This document shows positions 1 through 5,015 of a stretch of DNA of 5,015 bases, in pieces. Made by a program: the position numbers and the translations under genes. Below the pieces are notes generated by a model. That model made no database searches. It had not been told where the DNA came from and saw nothing but the letters and a program-made list of their open reading frames with translations. Numbering within the stretch: the stretch's first letter is position 1; the number at the start of each line of letters is the position of its first letter. This DNA is from Paracoccaceae bacterium (GTDB taxonomy: Bacteria; Pseudomonadota; Alphaproteobacteria; Rhodobacterales; Rhodobacteraceae). Location of the stretch: NCBI GenBank assembly GCA_023254015.1, contig JALQYS010000159.1, positions 1 to 5,015 of the forward strand, in the 5' to 3' direction.

Positions 1-977
1 ACTGGATGAACGTCGACCAGTATATCGGCGGCATCGAACACGCGATCCTGCACCTCCTCTATTCCCGCTTCTGTGCCCGGGCCATGGCAAAGACCGGCCA
101 CCTGCCCGCCAAGGCGATCGCGCCGTTCAACGCGCTCTTCACCCAAGGCATGGTGACGCACGAAATCTACATGACGCGGGATGCCAACGGCCGCCCGGTC
201 TACCACCTGCCCGAAGACATCCTCCGCTCCGAATCCGGTGCGACGCTGAAGGACGGCACGAAGGTTGAGGTCATCCCCTCGGCCAAGATGTCGAAGTCGA
301 AGAAGAACGTCGTCGATCCGATGAACATCATCGCCCAATTCGGCGCCGATACCGCGCGTTGGTTTGTCATGTCCGACAGCCCGCCCGAACGTGACGTGGA
401 ATGGACGGCCTCGGGCGCCGAGGCCACCTTCAAACACCTCTCCCGCGTCTGGGGCCTGTGTTCCCGCATCGGCGAGATGCCTGCAGACCACAAGGGCGAG
501 GGCGACGAGGAGTTGGCGCGCGCCGTGGCGCGGGCCATCGACGAGGTGACGCGCGCGATTGAAACTTTTGCCTTCAACAAGGCCATCGCCACGCTTTATG
601 GCCTGACCAACACGCTTGCCAAGGCCAATGCCTCCACCCCCGCGATGAAAGAGGCCATCCGCACCCTGGCCAAACTCATGTCGCCCATGACGCCCCATAT
701 CGCCGAATCGATCTGGACCTATCAGGGCGGTGCGGGATTGTGCGCCGAGGCCCCCTGGCCAAAGGCCGATCCGGCGCTTTTGATCGACGACACCGTCACC
801 CTGCCGATCCAGATCAACGGCAAGCGCCGGGCGGAAATCAGCGTGCCCAAGGATATGCCTGCGGCAGAGGTTGAAAAGATCGCACTGGCCAACGATGATG
901 TGGTCAAATTCCTTGCCGGCCAGCCGGTGAAGAAGATCATCGTCGTGCCGGGGCGCATCATCAATGTCGTCGTGTAA
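1..977 (+). CDS. leuS: Leucyl-tRNA synthetase, C-terminal part (5' end outside window)
   Basis: This cytoplasmic class I aminoacyl-tRNA synthetase charges tRNA-Leu with leucine using ATP. Only the last ~325 codons are present (first whole codon at base 3), against about 840-870 aa for the full enzyme, so the N-terminal Rossmann half and the editing domain lie upstream. The ATG at base 6 is an internal Met, not a start. Visible landmarks are the catalytic-core segment VDQYIGGIEHAILHLLYSRF near the window start and the class I signature KMSKS at bases 285-299, followed by KNVVDP. The anticodon-binding helical domain contains PMTPHIAESIW, and the small C-terminal domain ends PGRIINVVV, as is usual for bacterial LeuRS. 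The stop is TAA at 975-977. The gene overlaps lptE by 14 bases, which suggests co-transcription. Identification is secure; no frame damage is seen. Confidence 0.98.
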   Translation, partial: WMNVDQYIGGIEHAILHLLYSRFCARAMAKTGHLPAKAIAPFNALFTQGMVTHEIYMTRDANGRPVYHLPEDILRSESGATLKDGTKVEVIPSAKMSKSKKNVVDPMNIIAQFGADTARWFVMSDSPPERDVEWTASGAEATFKHLSRVWGLCSRIGEMPADHKGEGDEELARAVARAIDEVTRAIETFAFNKAIATLYGLTNTLAKANASTPAMKEAIRTLAKLMSPMTPHIAESIWTYQGGAGLCAEAPWPKADPALLIDDTVTLPIQINGKRRAEISVPKDMPAAEVEKIALANDDVVKFLAGQPVKKIIVVPGRIINVVV

Positions 978-1452
978 CCGCCGAACCCTGCTTTTGCTGC
1001 CGCTGGCGCTTGCCGCCTGCGGCTTTTCCCCGGCCTATGGCCCGAAGGGCGCGGCGCAGGGGTTGCAGGGGGCCATCCGTGCCACCGATCCGGTCGACAA
1101 GAACAGCTATGATTTTGTCGCCGCCTTCGAGGCGCGGTTCGGTCGCACCAAGGCCGCGCGCTATGCGCTGGCCTATACAATCACGACCGAAACCGTGGGA
1201 GCGGGCTATACGACGTCGAACGTCATCACCCGCTACAACCTGCGCGGCCGCATCGACTGGAGCCTGACCGAATTGGCCACCGACACAAGGCTGGCAGGTG
1301 GCACGGCCGAGAACTTCACCTCATGGTCGGCAACCGGCTCGACCGTCGCGGGCATCGCGGCCGAAGAGGATGCGGCAGAACGGCTGATGACCGTTCTGGC
1401 CGACCAGATCGCCACCCAGATCATCGCCGCCTCTGCGCGCTTTGCGCAATGA
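964..1452 (+). CDS. lptE: LPS-assembly lipoprotein LptE
   Basis: LptE is the outer-membrane lipoprotein that plugs the LptD barrel and helps place lipopolysaccharide on the cell surface. The 162-aa product begins with a lipoprotein signal peptide: a short n-region with an RR pair (residues 6-7), a hydrophobic run LLLLPLALA, and a lipobox LAAC with the acylated Cys at residue 19. The mature end CGFSPAYGP resembles that of alphaproteobacterial LptE proteins. The rest is a small soluble domain of the expected size (family about 160-190 aa). The start at 964 lies 14 bases inside the leuS end. The Shine-Dalgarno is weak (GGGG at 950-953), so translation may depend on coupling to leuS. The stop TGA shares bases with the holA start (ATGA, 1449-1452). 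The sequence of this family diverges quickly, so the call rests on lipobox, size and the conserved order leuS-lptE-holA. Confidence 0.9.
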   Translation: MSSCNRRTLLLLPLALAACGFSPAYGPKGAAQGLQGAIRATDPVDKNSYDFVAAFEARFGRTKAARYALAYTITTETVGAGYTTSNVITRYNLRGRIDWSLTELATDTRLAGGTAENFTSWSATGSTVAGIAAEEDAAERLMTVLADQIATQIIAASARFAQ

Positions 1453-2450
1453 TCCTGAAGGGCGTCGAGGCCAGCCGCTATTGCGCCAAGCCCAATCCGG
1501 CCCATGCGGGGCTGCTGATCTTTGGGGCCGACCCGATGCGCGTCGCCCTGAAACGGCAAGAGGCGATTGCCGCCCTGATCGGCCCCGAGGGCGAGGCCGA
1601 GATGCGGCTCAGCCGGATTCAGGCCTCTGACCTGCGCAAGGATGCCGCCCTGCTGGCTGATGCCATCAAGTCGGTCGGCTTTTTCCCCGGCCCCCGCGTG
1701 GCCTTTGTCGAGGATGCCACCGACGGCCTGACCGAAACCATCGCCGGCGCGCTGAAGGATTGGCGGCCCGGCGATGCGCAGATCACCGTCACCGCAGGCG
1801 CATTGACGGCGAAATCCGCGCTCAAGACGCTGTTCGAAAAGCACCCCAATGCCGTCTGCATCGGGCTTTACGACGACCCACCTTCGCGCGAAGAAATTGA
1901 GGACGCGCTGAAAGCCTCGGGCCTGACCCGGATCGATCCCACCGCCATGGCCGACTTGTCGGCGCTTGCCCGCGCGCTGGACCCCGGCGATTTCCGCCAG
2001 ACGCTGGAGAAGATCGCGCTTTACAAATATCGCGACGAAACGCCCCTGACCCCGGCCGAGGTTGCCGCCATGGCGCCCGCCACCATCGAGGCCGAGGTGG
2101 ATGACCTGATCATCGCCACCGCCGAGGGGCGTGCCAACACCATCGGCCCGCTGCTGCGGCGGCTGGAGGGGCAGGGCACCGCGCCCGTCACCATCTGCAT
2201 CGCGGCCCTGCGGCATTTCCGCACCCTGCATCTTGTCGCTGCCGATCCGAACGGCATCAACAAGGCCCGCGTGATCTTCAAACTGCGCGACGCGGTGCAA
2301 CGGCAGGCCAGCCAATGGGGCCTGCGCGCGCTGGAACAGGCGCTCGGGTTGCTGGTGGAAACCGACATGACGCTGCGTTCCACCTCGAAGGCGCCGGCCA
2401 TGGCCGTGATGGAGCGTGCCCTGATCCGCCTTGCGATGATGAAGCGTTAG
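1449..2450 (+). CDS. holA: DNA polymerase III delta subunit
   Basis: HolA (delta) is the clamp-loader subunit that opens the beta sliding clamp during loading onto primed DNA. The 333-aa product matches the family length (about 340 aa). The N-terminal domain has LLIFGADPMRV at residues 22-32, corresponding to the GxD-type motif of the AAA+-like fold. GPRVAFVEDA follows at 81-90. DFRQTLEKIALYK at 181-193 is the characteristic delta segment, and the C-terminal helical collar domain ends ERALIRLAMMKR. The ATG at 1449 overlaps the lptE stop by four bases and has no good Shine-Dalgarno, as expected for translational coupling. An in-frame ATG at 1323 would add 42 mostly Arg-rich residues lying inside lptE and is unlikely. 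The stop is TAG at 2448-2450. This is the last gene of the leuS-lptE-holA unit in the window. Confidence 0.95.
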   Translation: MILKGVEASRYCAKPNPAHAGLLIFGADPMRVALKRQEAIAALIGPEGEAEMRLSRIQASDLRKDAALLADAIKSVGFFPGPRVAFVEDATDGLTETIAGALKDWRPGDAQITVTAGALTAKSALKTLFEKHPNAVCIGLYDDPPSREEIEDALKASGLTRIDPTAMADLSALARALDPGDFRQTLEKIALYKYRDETPLTPAEVAAMAPATIEAEVDDLIIATAEGRANTIGPLLRRLEGQGTAPVTICIAALRHFRTLHLVAADPNGINKARVIFKLRDAVQRQASQWGLRALEQALGLLVETDMTLRSTSKAPAMAVMERALIRLAMMKR

Positions 2451-2547
2451 GCGAGGCCCGCCGCAGGGGCCAGACCGCCATCGCCCCTTCCAACAGCCTT
2501 GATCCCCGCCCGCGCCTCTGCCATGCCATGGCGAAAGGAGACCGGCC
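2451..2547. other. 97-base gap after holA, no firm terminator or promoter
   Basis: This is the longest gap but one-third of the length that would suggest a hidden gene. Two mutually exclusive GC stems can be drawn: GGCCC (2455-2459) with GGGCC (2467-2471), loop 7; and AGGGGC (2465-2470) with GCCCCT (2483-2488), loop 12. Neither is followed by a T-run, so an intrinsic terminator is not supported. I find no convincing -35/-10 pair. The change of gene function here suggests a transcription-unit border, but the sequence does not prove one. Confidence 0.4.
2534..2540 (+). promoter_or_regulatory. Strong Shine-Dalgarno for the 111-aa protein
   Basis: AAAGGAG is followed by a 7-base spacer and ATG at 2548. 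It is the best ribosome binding site in the window and fixes the start of the small protein. It also suggests fresh translation initiation here, unlike the coupled starts of lptE and holA. Confidence 0.8.
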
Positions 2548-2883
2548 ATGACCCCCCCGCATGACGCCAAACTTGCCCCACTGGTCCGGCTGGGCCAGCG
2601 CCACCCCGACGTCGAAGGGCAGGCCGTCTGGTGGGAGGAAGGCGCCTGGCAGGCGCAGGACCACACTGACGACATGATCGACGGCGAGGAAATCGCCTTT
2701 TACGCCGAGGGCTTGCTGGCCGAAGGCTTTGGCCTGCATTGGCAGGTTCTGGCAGAGGCGGACGCCCCGAAAGAGCCTGTCGTGGTCCTGCTGTTACTAT
2801 GGCAATCAGGCCCCACACCGCCCCTGCCCCCGGTTGAGGACGGCTGGCTTGTCCTGTCTTCGGGCGAGGTCGCGGCAGCATGA
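2548..2883 (+). CDS. Small acidic protein of unknown function, coupled to the HPP-CBS gene
   Basis: I do not recognise this 111-aa protein. It is very acidic (about 19 Asp/Glu against 4 Lys/Arg) and rich in Trp for its size (residues 28, 29, 34, 65, 85, 100). It has no signal peptide. The hydrophobic run VVVLLLLW (78-85) is too short to span a membrane and reads as a buried beta strand, so a small cytoplasmic fold is likely. The C-terminal third contains a Pro-rich stretch (TPPLPPVEDGW, 90-100). The start is set by a strong AAAGGAG seven bases upstream. The stop TGA (2881-2883) overlaps the ATG of the next gene (ATGA), so the two proteins are probably made together. A role as partner or regulator of the membrane protein is inference from coupling only. 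The gene is probably real: strong ribosome binding site, tight overlap, and GC-rich third positions like its neighbours. Confidence 0.8.
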   Translation: MTPPHDAKLAPLVRLGQRHPDVEGQAVWWEEGAWQAQDHTDDMIDGEEIAFYAEGLLAEGFGLHWQVLAEADAPKEPVVVLLLLWQSGPTPPLPPVEDGWLVLSSGEVAAA

Positions 2884-3938
2884 GCCTGTGGCGCGCGCTT
2901 GGCCCGGCGGTTCCGCGCCCGACCTTGGCCGAGGCCCTGCGGGCGGCGGGCGGGGCGGGTGTTGGCCTTGCGCTCTGCGCGCTGCTCTTGGCCGGGCTTG
3001 CGCCGCAGGGCGGCGATCTTTTCGCCCATCCCCTGCTGATCGCGCCCTTCGGGGCCAGCGCCTTTCTGATCTTTGCCGTGCCGAACAGTCCGCTGGCACA
3101 GCCCTGGGCCGTGGTGCTGGGCAACAGCCTGTCAGCCCTTGCGGCGCTTTTGGTTCTGCAAACCGGGCTGGCTCCGCTGTTTGTCGCGCCGCTTGCGGTT
3201 GCGCTGGCCATGCTGGCCATGGCCGGCGCCCGCGCCATGCACCCGCCGGGCGGGGCCGTTGCCCTATTCACCGCCCTCACGGCCCCCCATGATTTCAGCT
3301 TTGCCTTGTCGCCCGTCCTGTCTGGCAGCCTTGCCCTTGTTCTGGCCGGAGTGATCTGGAACCGGCTGACTGGCCGGGTCTATCCATTCCGCCAGCCCGC
3401 AACCTCTCCGCATGGCACCGCCGATCCCCGGCCCGAACGTCGCCATTTGCCGCCGCCCGGGGCGCTGGTCGAACTGCTCTCGCGCTTGCGGCTGGATGCC
3501 AACATCGGGGTCGAGGATCTGACGCGCCTCATCACCGCGGCCGAGGCCGAGGCGGCAACGCGACCGCTGGCCGGGTTGACCGCGCAACATCTGATGTCGC
3601 GCGATCTGGTCACGGTTGCGCCCGAAACCCCTTTGCCAGACCTGGCGGCCCTGTTCCACCGCCACCGGTTCAAGACATTGCCAATGGTGGCCGCCGGGCT
3701 TTATCGCGGCCTTGTCGAGGAAGAGACGCTGGTCGGCCTTGCCGACCCGGCCCTGACGGCGGCCGATCTGGCCCATCTGGTGCCGGCGGCGCAGCCCGGC
3801 ACCCCTGCCGCCGATCTGGTGCAGCGGCTGGCCGATGGCGGAGAGCAGGCCCTGCCGATCACGCAGGAGGGCCACCTTGTGGGGCTGGTCACCCGATCGG
3901 ACCTGATTGCGCTCTTGGCGCGCAGCCTCGAGGGATAA
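2880..3938 (+). CDS. HPP-family membrane protein with C-terminal CBS-domain pair
   Basis: This is a predicted inner-membrane protein of 352 aa. Residues 1-165 form an HPP domain: hydrophobic segments at about 24-42, 50-67, 76-95, 98-116 and 144-163, the family signature HPPGGA at 121-126, and the typical segments PFGASAFLIFAVPNSPLAQPWAVVLGN (56-82 region). A Pro/Arg-rich hydrophilic linker (about 168-230) leads to two CBS motifs. The first runs about 235-285 (MSRDLVTVAPETPL, then FKTLPMV). The second runs about 305-348 (EQALPI, then GLVTRSDL). CBS pairs usually bind adenosine nucleotides and gate the attached domain. HPP proteins of cyanobacteria and chloroplasts have been linked to nitrite transport; the substrate here is unknown. 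CBS2 keeps the T-x-S-D residues (338-341) expected for ribose-phosphate contact, whereas CBS1 has VEEET (279-283) at that place. The start ATG overlaps the preceding stop. Confidence 0.92.
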   Translation: MSLWRALGPAVPRPTLAEALRAAGGAGVGLALCALLLAGLAPQGGDLFAHPLLIAPFGASAFLIFAVPNSPLAQPWAVVLGNSLSALAALLVLQTGLAPLFVAPLAVALAMLAMAGARAMHPPGGAVALFTALTAPHDFSFALSPVLSGSLALVLAGVIWNRLTGRVYPFRQPATSPHGTADPRPERRHLPPPGALVELLSRLRLDANIGVEDLTRLITAAEAEAATRPLAGLTAQHLMSRDLVTVAPETPLPDLAALFHRHRFKTLPMVAAGLYRGLVEEETLVGLADPALTAADLAHLVPAAQPGTPAADLVQRLADGGEQALPITQEGHLVGLVTRSDLIALLARSLEG

Positions 3939-3952
3939 GGCCGTGACGCCTT
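3937..3952 (+). repeat. Short inverted repeat at the end of the HPP-CBS gene
   Basis: AAGGC (3937-3941) and GCCTT (3948-3952) form a 5-bp stem with a 6-base loop, beginning inside the TAA stop. No T-run follows, so it is a poor intrinsic terminator. It may add structure to the leader of the next gene or be chance. Confidence 0.3.
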
Positions 3953-3955
3953 GCA

Positions 3956-3995
3956 CCTTGTCGCGGCTCATGCTCGGATGCCAGCAAAGACAAGG
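3956..3995 (+). promoter_or_regulatory. Possible ribosome-binding-site-masking hairpin before the GAF gene
   Basis: CCTTGTC (3956-3962) is a perfect 7-base complement of GACAAGG (3989-3995), with 26 bases between. Within the loop, TGCT (3971-3974) can pair with AGCA (3983-3986). The 3' arm contains the AAGG of the Shine-Dalgarno of the GAF gene, so a folded leader would hide it. This is a pattern seen by eye; folding energy and conservation are untested. Confidence 0.35.
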
Positions 3996-3997
3996 AA
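3992..3997 (+). promoter_or_regulatory. Shine-Dalgarno of the GAF gene
   Basis: AAGGAA sits seven bases before the ATG at 4005. It favours this start over the in-frame ATGs at 3951 and 3978, which have no comparable site and would add 18 or 9 residues unlike a GAF N-terminus. Confidence 0.7.
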
Positions 3998-4004
3998 ACC
4001 CCGC

Positions 4005-4436
4005 ATGTCCAGCGCCTATGATACCCTGCACGCCGCCTGCGCCGCCCTTGGCACACGGCTTTTCACTGTCACCACACAGGACGAAATCGCCGGGGTAGCC
4101 CGCCGCGCCTATACCTCGCATCCTGTGGAATACCCGGTCTCGGGCACCAAACCGCTGACCCGCGACGGCTGGTATGATCACTGCATCACCGGGCGGCAGG
4201 TTTTCGTGGCAAATACGACCCCCGAGTTTGCGAAATATTTCTTCGACCATGCGCTTATCACCTCGCTGGGGCTGGGCTCTTGCATCAATATCCCAGTCGT
4301 AGATGGCGACAGGGTGCTGGGCACGGTGAACCTTCTGGCCGAGGAACAGCATTTTACTCCGGAAAAGCTGGCGGCCTATCAGGGGCTTGTCGCCACCCAC
4401 CACGCCAGCCTTGTCGCAGAAATGGCCAAGGGCTGA
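4005..4436 (+). CDS. Single-GAF-domain protein
   Basis: This is a 143-aa soluble protein that is essentially one GAF domain, a fold that binds small molecules and often serves as a sensor. The family core is clear in the second half: SLGLGSCINIPVVDGDRVLGTVNLL (87-111), the strand-turn-strand that lines the ligand pocket, then FTPEKLAAYQGLVATHHASL (117-136), the final helix. Two Cys are present (60 and 93; a third at 12). There is no output domain such as a kinase, cyclase or HTH. The cysteine-bearing motifs of the GAF-fold free-methionine-R-sulfoxide reductase are not evident, so an enzymatic role is not supported. The start is chosen from AAGGAA at 3992-3997. The gene ends three bases before a LysR-type regulator in the same frame, so it may feed a signal to that regulator; this is inference. 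The ligand cannot be read from the sequence. Confidence 0.85.
   Translation: MSSAYDTLHAACAALGTRLFTVTTQDEIAGVARRAYTSHPVEYPVSGTKPLTRDGWYDHCITGRQVFVANTTPEFAKYFFDHALITSLGLGSCINIPVVDGDRVLGTVNLLAEEQHFTPEKLAAYQGLVATHHASLVAEMAKG
4428..4432 (+). promoter_or_regulatory. Shine-Dalgarno of the LysR-type regulator, inside the GAF gene
   Basis: AAGGG in the last codons of the GAF gene lies seven bases before TTG at 4440. It supports the non-ATG start and separate, probably coupled, initiation. Confidence 0.6.
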
Positions 4437-4439
4437 GCC

Positions 4440-5015
4440 TTGGCCTTCACCCTGCGCCAGTTGCAGTTCTTTGTCGCCGCCGCACAGGCCGGGTCAGTGA
4501 CCGGCGCCGCGCGCGAGCTTTCCATCTCGCAATCTTCGGTCACCGAGGCGATCCGCGCGCTGGAGGATGATCTGGGCGTTCAGCTTTTCGACCGGCAGGC
4601 GCGGGGGCTGTTGATCACCCACAAGGGCAGCGCCTTTTTGCGCCATGCCCGGCAGATCCTGTCGGATGTCGCCACCGCCCGCACCGCTTTCGTCGAAGAG
4701 GACGGCCCGCTGACCGGCCGGTTGTCGCTTGGGGTAACCAGCCTTGTGGCGGGCTATGTGCTGTCGGACATCCTGCAACGCTATCGCCGCGCCTTTCCGC
4801 AGGTGGAGCTGAACGTCATCGAGGACAATGGCGACTATCTGCAGCACCTGCTGATCGGGGGTGAACTGGACGTTGCCGTTCTGCTGACCTCGTCGGTCAA
4901 GGACCGCATGGCGCTGAATGTTGAAACGCTTCTGGTCTCGCCCTATCGGCTGTGGCTGCCGTCAGGCCATCCACTTTCGGATCAGGAGACCATCGCGCTG
5001 GACGATCTGGCCGGG
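4440..5015 (+). CDS. LysR-type transcriptional regulator, N-terminal part (3' end outside window)
   Basis: This is a DNA-binding regulator of the LysR family; 192 codons are visible of a usual ~300, open to the window end. The N-terminal winged helix-turn-helix is complete: LRQLQFFVAAAQAGSVTGAARELSISQSSVTEAIRALEDDLGVQLFDR (5-52), with the recognition helix around SQSSVTEAIRALE. The linker helix follows (63-87). The effector-binding domain starts near residue 91 (LTGRLSLGVTS) and contains FPQVELNVIEDNGDYLQHLLIGGELDVAVLL, typical of subdomain I. The start is TTG at 4440: the frame is closed upstream by the TGA at 4434-4436, no in-frame ATG occurs until 4908, and AAGGG lies seven bases before TTG. 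Regulators of this family often sit divergent to their target; this one instead follows a GAF gene with a 3-base gap. Its target and inducer are unknown and may lie downstream. Confidence 0.93.
   Translation, partial: MAFTLRQLQFFVAAAQAGSVTGAARELSISQSSVTEAIRALEDDLGVQLFDRQARGLLITHKGSAFLRHARQILSDVATARTAFVEEDGPLTGRLSLGVTSLVAGYVLSDILQRYRRAFPQVELNVIEDNGDYLQHLLIGGELDVAVLLTSSVKDRMALNVETLLVSPYRLWLPSGHPLSDQETIALDDLAG

Noticed and set aside
1323..1448. Upstream in-frame extension of holA from the ATG at 1323
   Set aside because: The added 42 residues are Arg-rich and lie inside lptE; the ATGA overlap start at 1449 gives the normal HolA N-terminus and length.
2455..2488. Intrinsic terminator after holA
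   Set aside because: The stems are short and mutually exclusive and no T-run follows either of them.
1233..2675. Long open frame of 480 codons on the - strand across lptE and holA
   Set aside because: It lies antisense to two well-identified genes, has a low-complexity Gly/Gln/Arg-rich composition, and is the usual by-product of GC-rich third positions.
2447..3292. Other overlapping open frames on both strands (2447-3280 -, 2729-3292 +)
   Set aside because: The translations are Arg/Ala/Pro-rich and overlap the better-supported acidic protein and HPP gene; they lack ribosome binding sites and recognisable domains.
3951..3979. Sigma-70-like promoter for the GAF gene (TTGCAC, 17 bases, TCGGAT)
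   Set aside because: The -10 element matches only three of six consensus bases; chance similarity is likely.
3951..4004. N-terminal extension of the GAF protein from the ATG at 3951
   Set aside because: There is no ribosome binding site before it, whereas AAGGAA sits at the right distance before 4005.
3264..4403. Long open frame of 379 codons on the - strand across the HPP-CBS and GAF genes
   Set aside because: It is antisense to two genes with clear domains and its translation shows no family features.
4005..4436. GAF protein as a free-methionine-R-sulfoxide reductase
   Set aside because: Although two Cys lie in the domain, the cysteine motifs characteristic of that enzyme are not visible.

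Overview
The window looks like chromosomal DNA of a GC-rich alphaproteobacterium, most likely from the Rhodobacteraceae/Paracoccaceae. The evidence is uniformly high GC at third codon positions, the block leuS-lptE-holA, and the short LptE lipoprotein with a mature end beginning CGFSPAYGP. This placement is inference from gene style; no rRNA or other phylogenetic marker is present. All genes read on the + strand and almost every base is coding. I see no tRNA, rRNA, CRISPR array, insertion sequence or phage gene.

Region 1 (1-2450) is a compact housekeeping operon. It holds the 3' part of leuS (leucyl-tRNA synthetase, cut by the window start), lptE (outer-membrane LPS assembly lipoprotein), whose start lies inside the end of leuS, and holA (DNA polymerase III delta subunit), which starts in an ATGA overlap with the lptE stop. 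A 97-base gap without a convincing terminator or promoter follows.

Region 2 (2548-3938) is a two-gene unit. A strong Shine-Dalgarno precedes a small, very acidic protein of unknown function (111 aa). Its stop overlaps (ATGA) the start of a 352-aa membrane protein that joins an HPP-family transmembrane domain to a C-terminal pair of CBS domains. The HPP domain is the family linked to nitrite transport in cyanobacteria and chloroplasts.

Region 3 (4005-5015) is a single-GAF-domain protein (143 aa). Three bases after its stop comes a LysR-type regulator, which starts at TTG and is cut by the window end. The two lie in the same reading frame, separated only by the TGA and one codon. A 7-bp inverted repeat in the 66-base leader of the GAF gene would cover its ribosome binding site.

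Most of the window is ordinary. The points most worth a second look are the GAF-LysR pair, the possible ribosome-binding-site-masking hairpin in front of it, and the acidic orphan protein coupled to the HPP-CBS membrane protein. I found no firm evidence of a wholly new biological system.
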